Source: Candidatus Eisenbergiella stercoravium
GTDB taxonomy: Bacteria; Bacillota; Clostridia; Lachnospirales; Lachnospiraceae
Direction: 5' to 3'
DNA length: 64,000 nt
Assembly (NCBI GenBank): GCA_019113175.1
Contig: DXHY01000063.1
Span: forward strand, 42,044 to 106,043
Within the stretch, counting starts at the first letter, position 1. Each line of letters begins with the position of its first letter. Of this stretch, positions 1 to 8,914 are shown one piece after another. Under the pieces are notes generated by a model, which was not told where the DNA came from, ran no database searches, and saw nothing but the letters and a program-made list of their open reading frames with translations. The translations under genes were made by a program, and so were the position numbers.

Positions 1-71
1 GCTGTATCCTGGATACAGAATCCATCATTTCTGGCGAGGATCAGGAGAAGATTTCATTACAGGATTTTTGA
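1..71 (+). CDS. C-terminal tail of an unidentified gene
   Basis: Read from base 3, 22 sense codons run to a TGA at 69-71, ending in the residues EKISLQDF. The strong terminator that follows 30 bases later fits the end of a transcription unit. The tail is too short to assign to a family. The other two plus frames also stay open for a while, so the frame choice rests on the stop-terminator arrangement. Confidence 0.35.
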   Translation, partial: CILDTESIISGEDQEKISLQDF

Positions 72-100
72 AAAAAGAGTACAGGAATACAATCATAAGG

Positions 101-137
101 AGACGGGCGCAAAATAATCGGGTGTCCGTCTTTTTTT
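101..137 (+). terminator. Rho-independent terminator
   Basis: Arms AGACGGGCGC (101-110) and GTGTCCGTCT (122-131) form a 10 bp stem with two G-T pairs and an 11-base loop, followed directly by seven T (131-137). It ends the gene upstream of the window and separates it from the regulator at 294. Confidence 0.85.
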
Positions 138-293
138 ATGGGAAATTAGAAAGAAAAGTGCATAAATTTTTTGAGATTCCTATAGATTTTTTTGTTGTTT
201 TCCTTTAAAATGAAAAAAGGGTGTTACATAAAAAGTTTTGGCAGTTGTGAATTTTTTGTGAAAATTGCATAGGAGAAGGAGAGGGGTAAGAGC

Positions 294-1382
294 ATGATTT
301 CAAACCAGATACTGCAGAGCACGATCGATGGTCTGCGTAGCATTGCAAGAGTAGAGCTGTGCGTGGTGGATGTGGACGGAAAAATCGCGGCTTCCACATC
401 AGAGGAGATGGAGGAGCTTACGGATGCAGCGAGGGATTTCGCCAATTCTCCGGCGGACAGCCAGGAGGTACAGGGCTGTCAGTTCTTTAAGGTATTTGAT
501 GAGATGCAGCTGGAGTATATCCTTGTGGCAGGGGGAGCCGGAGAGGATATCTACACCATCGGCAAGATGGCGGCCTTCCAGATTCAAACGCTTCTTGTGG
601 CTTACAAGGAGAGGTTTGACAAGGACAATTTCATCAAGAATCTGCTTCTTGACAATCTCCTGCTGGTGGACATCTACAGCCGCGCAAAGAAGCTCCGCAT
701 CCCTGTGGATGTGGACCGGACGGTCCTGCTCATTGAGGCGGACGACAACAGGGACGGAAACGTGCTTGAACTGGTGAGATCCGGCTTTGGAAGCAACAGC
801 AGGGATTTCATCACCGCGGTGGATGAGAACAACGTGATCATCGTGAAGGAGCTGACGGAAGGAGAAGACTCCGGAGAGGTGAACCGGACGGCGGAGGCAG
901 TCGGCGAATTCCTGAAGAAAGAGGGCATGACCGGCGTGCGGATTGCCTACGGAACCACGGTGAAGGAGATCAAGGAGGTCAGCCGTTCCTATAAGGAAGC
1001 GAAGATGGCCCTGGATGTGGGAAAAATTTTCTTTGACGAACGGGACATTATCGCATACAATGAATTAGGTATCGGAAGGCTGATCTATCAGCTTCCCATC
1101 CCGCTCTGCAAGATGTTCATCAGGGAAATCTTCGGGGGAAAGAGCCCGGACGATTTTGATGAAGAGACGCTTACCACGATCAACAAGTTTTTTGAAAACA
1201 GCCTGAATGTTTCAGAAACCAGCCGTCAGCTTTTTATTCACCGAAACACCCTGGTGTACCGGCTGGACAAGTTGCAGAAGAGTACGGGGCTGGATCTGAG
1301 AGTTTTTGAGGATGCAATTACTTTCAAAATTGCGCTGATGGTGGTAAAGTATATGAAGTACATGGAAACATTTGAATATTAA
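294..1382 (+). CDS. PucR/CdaR-type transcriptional regulator
   Basis: A 362-residue cytoplasmic regulator. The N-terminal ~130 residues resemble a sugar-diacid-recognition type sensor (NQILQSTIDGLRSIARVEL... then DVDGKIAAS). The middle resembles the degenerate GGDEF-like domain of CdaR proteins. The last ~70 residues are a PucR-type helix-turn-helix (NVSETSRQLFIHRNTLVYRL). The ATG at 294 follows GGAGAGGGG. In this family the ligand is usually a small metabolite, but none can be named here. It lies directly upstream of ftsE in the same direction, and a stem-loop in the gap may reduce read-through. It should not be confused with the c-di-AMP regulator CdaR (YbbR) encoded at 18697. Family assignment is firm; target genes are unknown. 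Confidence 0.8.
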   Translation: MISNQILQSTIDGLRSIARVELCVVDVDGKIAASTSEEMEELTDAARDFANSPADSQEVQGCQFFKVFDEMQLEYILVAGGAGEDIYTIGKMAAFQIQTLLVAYKERFDKDNFIKNLLLDNLLLVDIYSRAKKLRIPVDVDRTVLLIEADDNRDGNVLELVRSGFGSNSRDFITAVDENNVIIVKELTEGEDSGEVNRTAEAVGEFLKKEGMTGVRIAYGTTVKEIKEVSRSYKEAKMALDVGKIFFDERDIIAYNELGIGRLIYQLPIPLCKMFIREIFGGKSPDDFDEETLTTINKFFENSLNVSETSRQLFIHRNTLVYRLDKLQKSTGLDLRVFEDAITFKIALMVVKYMKYMETFEY

Positions 1383-1400
1383 ACCGCGGCTTTCCTGCGG

Positions 1401-1434
1401 GTATGCCCCGATGCACAGCTGTACCGGGGCATGC
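1401..1434 (+). other. Stem-loop between regulator and ftsE
   Basis: GTATGCCCCG (1401-1410) pairs with CGGGGCATGC (1425-1434), one wobble, around a 14-base loop that itself holds the palindrome ACAGCTGT. No T-run follows, so it is more likely an intercistronic RNA structure than a terminator. It lies upstream of the TTG start chosen for ftsE. Confidence 0.6.
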
Positions 1435-1467
1435 GTATGGAAGCGCAGGACGAAAGAGGTACATAAG

Positions 1468-2208
1468 TTGGGACTTTTTGGTGCGAAAAGGACAAGGCGG
1501 AGAATCCGCGATGACGGCTCGCTCATCGTGCTGGATAAGGTGAGCAAGAGCTATGAGACGGGAGCTCCGGCATTAAACGGCGTAAATCTGCGCGTGAAGA
1601 AGGGGGAATTTGTATTTATTGTGGGAGACAGCGGCTCGGGGAAATCCACTCTGATCAAGCTGCTTTTGCGGGAGCTGCTTCCCACGTCTGGAACCATTCT
1701 GGTAAACGGACAGAATGTGGCGCATCTGAAACGGCGCCAGATTCCCAAATACAGGAGAAAGCTGGGAATCGTATTCCAGGATTTCCGTCTGCTCAAGGAC
1801 AGGAACGTGTATGAAAACGTGGCCTTCGCGCAGCGTGTCATTCAGGTTCCAACAAGGGAAATCAGAAGAAATGTGCCCGCCATTCTGGCGACCGTGGGAC
1901 TCGCGGGAAAATATAAAGCGAAGCCCAAGCAGCTTTCCGGAGGAGAGCAGCAGAGGGTGGCGCTCGCCAGAGCGCTGATCAATAAGCCGCCGATTCTGCT
2001 CGCGGACGAACCGACAGGAAATCTGGACCCCAAGAATTCGTGGGAGATCATGAAGCTTCTGGAGAAGATCAACGAGGGCGGAACCACGATTCTGGTGGTA
2101 ACGCACAACCGGGAAATCGTCAATGAGATGAAGAAAAGGGTGGTCACGATGAAAAAGGGCGTAATCGTGAGCGACGAAGAACAGGGCGGTTATATCGATG
2201 AGAATTAG
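1468..2208 (+). CDS. ftsE: Cell-division ATP-binding protein FtsE
   Basis: ABC-type ATPase that, with FtsX, powers activation of septal peptidoglycan hydrolases at the membrane. It shows Walker A (GDSGSGKST), the ABC signature (LSGGEQQRVALARAL) and Walker B with D-loop (ILLADEPTGNLD). I chose the TTG at 1468: it follows AAGAGG at proper spacing and gives 246 residues, close to the family length. The in-frame ATG at 1372 lies inside the preceding gene and would add 32 unlikely residues. A short basic tail (GAKRTRRRIRDDG) precedes the conserved IVLDKVSKSY start, slightly longer than usual. The 3' end overlaps ftsX by 11 bases, which implies translational coupling. Confidence 0.93.
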   Translation: MGLFGAKRTRRRIRDDGSLIVLDKVSKSYETGAPALNGVNLRVKKGEFVFIVGDSGSGKSTLIKLLLRELLPTSGTILVNGQNVAHLKRRQIPKYRRKLGIVFQDFRLLKDRNVYENVAFAQRVIQVPTREIRRNVPAILATVGLAGKYKAKPKQLSGGEQQRVALARALINKPPILLADEPTGNLDPKNSWEIMKLLEKINEGGTTILVVTHNREIVNEMKKRVVTMKKGVIVSDEEQGGYIDEN

Positions 2209-3103
2209 TACATTTTTTTATACATTAAAACAGGGTATTATCAATATCTTCCGGAATAAGTGGTTTTCGCTGGCGTCCATTGCGACGATCAGCGCCAGCC
2301 TCTTTATTCTGGGGCTTTTTTATGCCGTGATTCTGAACTTCCAGAATATCGTCCATACCGCGGAAGAGGGGGTTTCCGTTACCATCTTCTTTCAGGAGGG
2401 AACGACGGAGGAACGGATGAAGGAAATCGGCGCGCAGATCGAGGCGAGGGACGATGTGACGCGGGTGGAATTCACCTCGGCGGAAGAAGCCTGGGAGTAT
2501 TATAAGGAGAATTTCATTCCGGAAGAATATGCGGACGGCTTCCCGGAGGGTGACAACCCGCTGGAAAACTGTGCGAGCTATGAGATTTTCATGGATGATG
2601 TGGAGCACCAGGCGGATCTGGTCGCCTATCTGGAAACCATTCCCGAGATTCGGACGGTGAACGAGTCGGCTCTTGCGGCGAATACGCTGACCGGCGTAAA
2701 TGCGCTGGTAGCGTACGTTTCTGCCGGCATCATCATCATTCTTATCCTGGTGTCCATGTTCCTGATCAATAACACGGTTACCATCGGTATTTCTGTCCGG
2801 AAGGAAGAAATTAATATCATGAAATATATCGGTGCAACGGATTTCTTCGTTCGTGCTCCTTTTGTGATCGAGGGAATTCTGATTGGTATTCTGGGGTCCA
2901 TCCTGCCTCTGGCGGGAATCTATGTGATGTACAACAATGTGCTGGAATTTATTAACAACCGGTTTTCCATTCTGTCGGGACTGCTCCAGTTCCTTCCGGT
3001 AAACGAGGTCTACCGTACCATGGTGCCTGTGGTTGTTCTGATCGGTGTGGGAATCGGTTTCCTGGGCAGTTTTGTTACTGTGCGGAAGCATCTGCGTGTC
3101 TGA
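2198..3103 (+). CDS. ftsX: Cell-division membrane protein FtsX
   Basis: Membrane partner of FtsE, 301 residues. A first membrane segment lies near residues 20-45, followed by a large extracellular domain (about 50-170) that in this family contacts the coiled coil of the hydrolase. Three further membrane segments form the C-terminal FtsX permease domain, with the conserved run IGISVRKEEINIMKYIGA. It overlaps ftsE and is followed 28 bases later by a coiled-coil M23 hydrolase, its expected partner. The start ATG lies inside ftsE, in the usual coupled arrangement. Confidence 0.93.
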   Translation: MRISTFFYTLKQGIINIFRNKWFSLASIATISASLFILGLFYAVILNFQNIVHTAEEGVSVTIFFQEGTTEERMKEIGAQIEARDDVTRVEFTSAEEAWEYYKENFIPEEYADGFPEGDNPLENCASYEIFMDDVEHQADLVAYLETIPEIRTVNESALAANTLTGVNALVAYVSAGIIIILILVSMFLINNTVTIGISVRKEEINIMKYIGATDFFVRAPFVIEGILIGILGSILPLAGIYVMYNNVLEFINNRFSILSGLLQFLPVNEVYRTMVPVVVLIGVGIGFLGSFVTVRKHLRV

Positions 3104-3131
3104 CCGGGAAAGAGCGAACGGAGAGAAGCCT

Positions 3132-4370
3132 ATGGGAAAATACGGAAAAAGAAGACGGGCATTTCTTCCTCTTCTGTTGTGTTCTCTGCTTCTGACCGGC
3201 TGGCCGGCTTACGGAATTGAAAGCAGAGCGGCAACTGCGGATGAGCTGGAGCAGAGCATTAAGGAAAAGGAAGAGGCCATCAGCCAGGCGCAGGAGCAGA
3301 AGGAGGAGATTCAGGCAAACATCTCCAATATTCAGGCGATGGTGGACGAGCTGGAAAGTACAAAGGATGATCTGCAGGCATATGTGGTGCAGCTGGACGG
3401 CAATCTGGCTGAGATTCAGTCCAGGATCAGCGAGCTGAAAGGGCTGATTGAAGAGAAGGAAGCTGAAATTGAGGAAACACAGCAGGAGCTGGAGGAAGCT
3501 GTTGCCCAGGAGGAAGAACAGTATGCGGCCATGAAGGTCCGGATTCAGTATTCCTATGAGCGGGGATCGGAAAATCTGCTGGAAATGCTGTTTTCTGCCG
3601 ACAGCTTCGGAGAGCTTCTGAACCGGGTCGGCTATATTGAACAGATGAACGCCTATGATCAGGAGCAGCTTGCCATTTATATCAAGAACAGAGAGCTGGT
3701 GGAAGCCTGTAAGACGGCTCTCGAGGAAGAACAGGAGGTTCTGGAGGAAGCCAGGGCCGAGGTAGAGGAGGAAGAGGCTGGTCTGGAGACTCTGATAGCG
3801 GAGAAGGAAGCGCAGATTACCTCCTATCAGACCGACATCAATAACAAAGAAGCTGCTATTGCGGAATATGAAGCGGATATCGCCGAACAGAATTCCACGA
3901 TTGCCGCGCTGGAGGCTGCGGCGGCGGAGGCCAAAAAGCAGCTGGAGGAGCTGAATCAGCCGCAGGTGAGCTATGACGGCGGCATGTTTCAGATGCCTCT
4001 TGCCTCCTACAAACGGGTTTCTTCGGAGTACGGCTATCGCGTTCATCCGACGCTGGGCGTGAACAAATTCCATAACGGCGTGGACTTCGCGGCGAATTCC
4101 GGCACACCGATTATGGCGGCCTATGATGGGACCGTTGTGGGAGCGGCCTACAACAGCTCCATGGGAAATTATGTGATGATTGATCACGGAGACGGACTGT
4201 ATACGATTTACATGCATGCTTCCGCACTGTACGTTTCCAGCGGACAGACCGTGTCGAAGGGAGAAACGATAGCCGCGGTTGGCTCGACAGGGCGTTCGAC
4301 GGGGCCGCATCTGCATTTCAGCGTCCGCCTGAACGGGGAGTATGTGAATCCCTGGAATTATTTGAGCTGA
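3132..4370 (+). CDS. Secreted coiled-coil M23 peptidoglycan hydrolase (FtsEX partner)
   Basis: 412 residues when started at the ATG at 3132, which follows GGAGAG and begins with a signal peptide (KRRRAFLPLLLCSLLLTGWPAYG). The frame is open further upstream into ftsX, but that extension lacks sense. Residues ~35-280 are an almost continuous Glu/Gln-rich coiled coil. The last ~120 residues are an M23 metallopeptidase with zinc-site motifs HNGVDFA and HLHF and the typical GRSTGPHLHFSVRLNG block. Architecture and position match PcsB/CwlO/EnvC-type hydrolases, in which FtsX moves the coiled coil to expose the active site. Whether it cuts septal or side-wall peptidoglycan cannot be told. Confidence 0.88.
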   Translation: MGKYGKRRRAFLPLLLCSLLLTGWPAYGIESRAATADELEQSIKEKEEAISQAQEQKEEIQANISNIQAMVDELESTKDDLQAYVVQLDGNLAEIQSRISELKGLIEEKEAEIEETQQELEEAVAQEEEQYAAMKVRIQYSYERGSENLLEMLFSADSFGELLNRVGYIEQMNAYDQEQLAIYIKNRELVEACKTALEEEQEVLEEARAEVEEEEAGLETLIAEKEAQITSYQTDINNKEAAIAEYEADIAEQNSTIAALEAAAAEAKKQLEELNQPQVSYDGGMFQMPLASYKRVSSEYGYRVHPTLGVNKFHNGVDFAANSGTPIMAAYDGTVVGAAYNSSMGNYVMIDHGDGLYTIYMHASALYVSSGQTVSKGETIAAVGSTGRSTGPHLHFSVRLNGEYVNPWNYLS

Positions 4371-4400
4371 TCAAATATATAATGGTTACTGAAAAGAAAA

Positions 4401-4445
4401 GAACGCCGGGGGGAGGTCCTGAAAGTTGGCCTGACTGCGGCGTTC
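4401..4445 (+). other. Stem-loop between M23 hydrolase and protease genes
   Basis: GAACGCCG (4401-4408) is perfectly complementary to CGGCGTTC (4438-4445), with a 29-base interior. There is no T-run. It lies in the 150-base gap before the S41 protease gene, upstream of its AAAGGAG site. Confidence 0.5.
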
Positions 4446-4520
4446 GGCTTTGAACGGAAGGAACGTTGGACGGCAGCAGCCCTTCTGGACGGAGGTTCAG
4501 ACAGAAAGGAGCAGCATGAG

Positions 4521-5798
4521 ATGAAAAACCGAAAAAGCTTCTGGGGGGGAGTTCTGACAGGGGTGCTTGCGGTGGCGCTGGTGGCGGGGGGCATCTATCT
4601 GGGATATTCGGCGTGGATGTTTTTTCAGTATTCCAGAACGCAGAACGTATCCGTACAGGAAACTGCGGAAGGCGTGAGCGCGAACAGTGTGGCGACGCAG
4701 AACACGCTGAACAAGCTGGATGTGATTGAGGAAACCATAGAAAAATATTATCTGGAGGACGTGGAGGAACAGACTCTGGAGGATGGCATCTATAAGGGGA
4801 TGGTGGAAGCCCTGGGAGATCCCTATTCCACTTATTATGCGCCGGATGAGCTGAAGCAGATCCAGGAAAAAACGGAAGGAGTCTACTACGGCATCGGAGC
4901 CTATATCGGAATTGATACGGAAACCTCTCTTCCCAGACTGACGAGAATCATCGACGGAACTCCGGCACAGGAAAGCGGGCTGAGAGCCGGAGATCTGATC
5001 TATCAGGTGGATGGAACCGATGTGCAGGGTATGGAACTGGAGCAGGTGACCAGTCTGGTAAAGGGAGAAGAGGGAACTAAGGTACACTTGACCATCATTC
5101 GGGAAGGAGAATCGGATTATCTAGAGGTTGACGTGGTCCGCCGTCAGGTGGAGAGCCCTACGGTGAATCAGGAAATGCTGGATGACCGCATCGGTTATAT
5201 TCAGATCACGGAATTCGATACAGTTACCCTGGATCAGTTTACGGAGGCGCTGGCAGTCTGCCGGGGCAAAGGCATGGAGGGCCTGATTCTGGACCTGCGC
5301 GGCAATCCGGGAGGTAACCTTTCCACGGTCTGTGAGATCGCCAGACAGATTCTCCCTAAAGGGCTGATTGTCTATACTGAAGACAAGAACGGAAAGCGGA
5401 CGGAATACAGCTGCGACGGCGAGCATGAGATGACGGAGGAACTGGTGGTTCTTGTGGACGGCAACAGCGCCAGCGCATCTGAGATTCTCGCCGGAGCCAT
5501 CAAGGATTATGGTATTGGAACGCTGGTGGGTACCACTACCTTTGGCAAGGGCATCGTGCAGCGGATCATTTCCCTCACGGACGGATCCGCCGTAAAGCTG
5601 ACCGTCAGCCACTATTACACTCCCAACGGCAACAACATCCATGGAGTGGGCATTGAACCTGACGTGGAGATTGCCTTTGACGGTGACGCCTATTATAACG
5701 ACGGTGTGGATAACCAGCTTCAAAAGGCCATTGAGCTGATGAATGAGAAGCTGGGAGCGGCTGAGGGGCAGGAAGAGGCTGCTGAGACTGCAGCGTAA
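4521..5798 (+). CDS. S41 family carboxy-terminal processing protease
   Basis: 425 residues: one N-terminal membrane anchor (about 10-35), a PDZ domain (about 115-200) and an S41 catalytic domain. The catalytic dyad can be read as Ser318 in NSASASEI and Lys343 in TFGKGIVQ, 25 residues apart as in CtpB. The protein should face the cell exterior, where such enzymes trim secreted or membrane proteins. In Bacillus, CtpB acts in sporulation signalling and other members process cell-wall enzymes. Its place after the FtsEX/M23 genes suggests a cell-envelope role, but the substrate is unknown. A strong terminator follows 42 bases after the stop. Confidence 0.9.
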   Translation: MKNRKSFWGGVLTGVLAVALVAGGIYLGYSAWMFFQYSRTQNVSVQETAEGVSANSVATQNTLNKLDVIEETIEKYYLEDVEEQTLEDGIYKGMVEALGDPYSTYYAPDELKQIQEKTEGVYYGIGAYIGIDTETSLPRLTRIIDGTPAQESGLRAGDLIYQVDGTDVQGMELEQVTSLVKGEEGTKVHLTIIREGESDYLEVDVVRRQVESPTVNQEMLDDRIGYIQITEFDTVTLDQFTEALAVCRGKGMEGLILDLRGNPGGNLSTVCEIARQILPKGLIVYTEDKNGKRTEYSCDGEHEMTEELVVLVDGNSASASEILAGAIKDYGIGTLVGTTTFGKGIVQRIISLTDGSAVKLTVSHYYTPNGNNIHGVGIEPDVEIAFDGDAYYNDGVDNQLQKAIELMNEKLGAAEGQEEAAETAA

Positions 5799-5840
5799 AG
5801 AGGCTGACGGGTGGATATTGGGAGTTGGGAATGAGAAAGG

Positions 5841-5882
5841 GTACAGAACAAACATTCGATTTTGTTCTGTACTTTTTCTTTT
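5841..5882 (+). terminator. Rho-independent terminator after the S41 protease gene
   Basis: A perfect 12 bp stem (GTACAGAACAAA at 5841-5852 and its complement at 5861-5872) with an 8-base loop is followed by TTTTTCTTTT. It closes the ftsE-ftsX-M23-S41 unit. Confidence 0.9.
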
Positions 5883-5887
5883 GCGTC

Positions 5888-5896
5888 TGGTATAAT
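5888..5896 (+). promoter_or_regulatory. Extended -10 promoter before the AlbA_2 remnant
   Basis: TGG-TATAAT (5888-5896) is an extended -10 element. No convincing -35 is present at 16-18 bases. It lies directly after the terminator and could drive the decayed gene and, by read-through, uvrB and uvrA. Confidence 0.5.
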
Positions 5897-5974
5897 CGGG
5901 ATGATAATCAGATGTTTAGAAGTTGGGCGGCAGTAAGATAATGGCAGGGTGCAATTATAGGGAGGTGAATATAG

Positions 5975-6845
5975 ATGATTTTTGATCTTTCAAACTTCAG
6001 TTTATATCGGGAAGATAATCGCCTGGAGATAAAAAAAGCCAAGGGTGGTCTGCCACTGGATTAACAGATGAAGCAAAGTTAAGAAAAGATTTTTGGGATA
6101 CGATCAATAATCATAGTAAAATATCTGTTAATTTACTGAAAGATAGAGATGTAAAAACATATACAATGGACAACGGGAACATTATCCTGGCGATATATGT
6201 GCCTATGGCGAAGCGTGAGCAGAAGCCAATATATATTAATACTGATTTTTACGTTGGACAAGGCGTTGTCATAAAAAAGAATCCGAATGAAATTATTATG
6301 GAATATCCGGGATATGTGAGGATTGGAAAACAGCAGATGCTGAAAGGCGGTATTTCTGATCCCCGGAATAAGGCATTAATGAAGCTGTTTAATATGATCG
6401 GAATTGGTGAGCGTGCAGGAAGTGGGGTGCCGGATATTTTTGCTGTCTGGGAAGAGGAAGGGTGGATAGAACCGGAAGTGAATGAGCAGTATAACCCGGA
6501 TAGGACAATTTTAAAGCTTCCTTTGGAAAAGCAAGCGAAAAAAACAAGCAAAAAAAACAAGCGAAAAAAGCAAGCACAAAAAGCACCTGAATTAAAACAG
6601 ACTCACAAGACACTGAAAAACAAGGAGAAAATTCTTAATTACCTGTCACAGATTGATGCCGCAAAAACGAACGAAATTGCCGATATATTGGAATTGAGCG
6701 AGGCACGGACACGTGCGTTGCTGAAAGAACTGGCTGACGAGGGAGCTATAGAATCAAGAGGTAAAACGAAAAAGAAAGAATACTATTTTTCTCATAAAGA
6801 TAGGGACAGGAAGGAAATTCGGGGAAAAAGGAGTAAGAAATTATT
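5975..6845 (+). pseudogene. Decayed AlbA_2/Schlafen-type DNA-binding ATPase-like gene
   Basis: A perfect GGGAGGTGA site precedes the ATG at 5975. The reading starts like AlbA_2 proteins (MIFDLSNFSLYREDNRLEIK then KAKGGLP) but stops at 6062-6064. The family resumes in another frame from about 6055 (GLTDEAKLRKDFWDTINN) and continues to VPMAKREQKPIYIN. It then jumps straight to a segment normally found ~150-200 residues later (GVVIKKNPNEIIMEYPGYVRIGK, then RNKALMKLFNMIGIGERAGS). So two internal pieces are missing. A Lys-rich linker and a winged-helix-like end follow. The frame has no stop before uvrB and runs out of frame into it until 7098. The stretch is visibly more AT-rich than its neighbours, which suggests acquisition and decay. 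The 310-residue product from 6166 could still be made but would lack the intact fold. Confidence 0.75.
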
Positions 6846-8903
6846 ATGGAGAACCAGGGACATTCGCAATCCGCTGGCAAAGGCCAGCTCCTTGCTCATG
6901 AAACCGGCGAAAAGGCCGCCGGTTTCAAACTACACTCAGAATACCAGCCCACCGGCGATCAGCCCGCGGCCATCGCAAACCTGGTGGACGGCTTCAAAAA
7001 AGGCTATCAATTCCAGACTTTACTGGGTGTTACGGGGTCTGGAAAGACCTTCACCATGGCCAATATCATCCAGCAGCTGCAGAGGCCCACGCTGGTGATT
7101 GCCCACAATAAAACACTGGCGGGACAGCTTTACGGGGAGTTTAAGGAGTTCTTCCCGGAGAACGCGGTGGAGTATTTTGTGTCCTACTATGATTATTATC
7201 AGCCGGAGGCCTATGTGCCCTCATCGGATACCTATATTGCGAAGGACTCGGCCATCAATGACGAGATCGACAAGCTCCGCCTGTCGGCTACGGCGTCCCT
7301 GGCAGAGCGGAGGGACGTGGTGGTGGTTGCCAGCGTGTCCTGTATCTACGGTCTGGGCAGCCCGGATGAGTATAAGGACAAGATCGTGTCTCTCAGGCCG
7401 GGAATGACGAAGGACAGGGATACGGTAATCCGGGAGCTGATTGATCTTCAGTATGACAGGAACGACATGGACCTGGGAAGAAGCTGCTTCCGGGTGCGCG
7501 GGGACGTTCTGGAGATCAATCCGGCACAGGGCGGCGACTATCTGATCCGGGTGGAATTCTTCGGGGACGAAATCGATCGGATCGCCGAGGTGGATCCGCT
7601 GAGCGGACGGCTCGTTTCCACGCTGGAGCATGTGGCCATTTTTCCGGCGTCACATTATGTGGTTTCTCAGGATAAAATCAACATTGCCTGTGAAAATATA
7701 GAAAAGGAGCTGGAGGAGAGAATCCGGTATTTCAAGAGCGAGGACAAGCTGCTGGAGGCTCAGCGGATCTCGGAGCGGACGAATTTTGACATTGAGATGC
7801 TGCGGGAGACGGGCTTCTGTTCCGGCATTGAAAACTATTCCCGGCATCTGAACGGAACCGCGCCGGGAGAGCCGCCCATGACGTTGCTGGATTTCTTCCC
7901 GGATGATTTCCTGATCATCGTGGATGAGTCCCATATGACGATCCCTCAGATCCGCGGCATGTTCGCGGGGGACCGTTCCAGAAAGAACACGCTGGTGGAG
8001 TACGGCTTCAGGCTTCCTTCGGCGCTGGACAACCGGCCGCTGAATTTTGAGGAGTTTGAATCCCATATTGATCAGATGCTGTTCGTATCCGCTACGCCTT
8101 CCGAGTATGAAGCGGCGCATGAGCTGAACCGGGTGGAGCAGATCATCCGTCCTACGGGGCTGCTGGATCCGGAGGTGTCGGTGCGTCCCGTGGAGGGGCA
8201 GATCGATGATCTGGTGGGAGAGATCAGAAAGGAAATCGGGAAGCATAACAAGATTCTGGTGACCACGCTGACCAAGCGGATGGCGGAGGATCTGACCGAC
8301 TATCTGAGAGAGGTGGGTATCCGGGTGAAGTATCTTCATTCCGATATCGATACGCTGGAACGGTCGGAAATCATCCGGGATATGCGTCTGGATGTGTTCG
8401 ATGTGCTGGTGGGCATTAACCTGCTGAGAGAGGGACTGGACATTCCTGAGATTTCTCTTGTCGCCATCCTGGATGCGGACAAGGAGGGCTTCCTGCGTTC
8501 GGAGACCTCTCTGATTCAGACCATCGGCCGTGCCGCGAGAAATGCGGAGGGGCATGTCATCATGTACGCGGACAGCATGACGGACTCCATGCGGGCGGCC
8601 ATCGACGAAACGAATCGAAGGCGCGAGCTCCAGCAGAAGTACAACGAGGAGCACGGCATCACGCCGCAGACCATCAAAAAGAGCGTGCGTGATCTCATCA
8701 GCATATCGAAGGAGATCGCGAAAGAGGAGGTCCGCTTCGAAAAGGATCCGGAATCCATGGACGAAAAGGAGCTGACAAAGCTCATCGCGGATGTGGAAAA
8801 GAAGATGAAGAAGGCCGCTTCGGAGCTGAACTTCGAGGCAGCCGCCGAGCTGCGTGACAAGATGGTGGATCTGAAAAAGACGCTGCAGAAAATAAAGGAA
8901 TAA
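6846..8903 (+). CDS. uvrB: Excinuclease ABC subunit B
   Basis: DNA-damage recognition helicase of nucleotide excision repair, 685 residues. It has Walker A (GVTGSGKT), the damage-probing beta-hairpin region ([12 protein letters not shown]), helicase motifs through QTIGRAARN, and the C-terminal UVR motif that binds UvrC ([14 protein letters not shown]). The ATG at 6846 follows AAGGAG (6828-6833). This gives ~26 residues before the family's usual [14 protein letters not shown] start; no in-frame start codon lies nearer. The extension carries a 10 bp inverted repeat and abuts the decayed gene, so the 5' end was probably rebuilt by a rearrangement. uvrA follows after 11 bases. Confidence 0.95.
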   Translation: MENQGHSQSAGKGQLLAHETGEKAAGFKLHSEYQPTGDQPAAIANLVDGFKKGYQFQTLLGVTGSGKTFTMANIIQQLQRPTLVIAHNKTLAGQLYGEFKEFFPENAVEYFVSYYDYYQPEAYVPSSDTYIAKDSAINDEIDKLRLSATASLAERRDVVVVASVSCIYGLGSPDEYKDKIVSLRPGMTKDRDTVIRELIDLQYDRNDMDLGRSCFRVRGDVLEINPAQGGDYLIRVEFFGDEIDRIAEVDPLSGRLVSTLEHVAIFPASHYVVSQDKINIACENIEKELEERIRYFKSEDKLLEAQRISERTNFDIEMLRETGFCSGIENYSRHLNGTAPGEPPMTLLDFFPDDFLIIVDESHMTIPQIRGMFAGDRSRKNTLVEYGFRLPSALDNRPLNFEEFESHIDQMLFVSATPSEYEAAHELNRVEQIIRPTGLLDPEVSVRPVEGQIDDLVGEIRKEIGKHNKILVTTLTKRMAEDLTDYLREVGIRVKYLHSDIDTLERSEIIRDMRLDVFDVLVGINLLREGLDIPEISLVAILDADKEGFLRSETSLIQTIGRAARNAEGHVIMYADSMTDSMRAAIDETNRRRELQQKYNEEHGITPQTIKKSVRDLISISKEIAKEEVRFEKDPESMDEKELTKLIADVEKKMKKAASELNFEAAAELRDKMVDLKKTLQKIKE
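6900..6926 (+). repeat. 10 bp inverted repeat inside the uvrB N-terminal extension
   Basis: GAAACCGGCG (6900-6909) and CGCCGGTTTC (6917-6926) are perfect complements with a 7-base loop, lying in codons that precede the conserved part of UvrB. It resembles the intergenic hairpins elsewhere in the window (GGAAACCG/CGGTTTCC at 40718-40740). Confidence 0.7.
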
Positions 8904-8914
8904 ACGGAGGAAGC

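Noticed and set aside
1372..1467. Upstream ATG start for ftsE
   Set aside because: It lies inside the previous gene, covers a stem-loop and adds 32 non-conserved residues; the TTG at 1468 has the ribosome site.
5844..5857. LexA-like box in GAACAAACATTCG
   Set aside because: It matches the GAAC-N4-GTTC pattern with one change, but it is part of a perfect terminator stem and lies 1 kb from uvrB, so SOS control is not supported.
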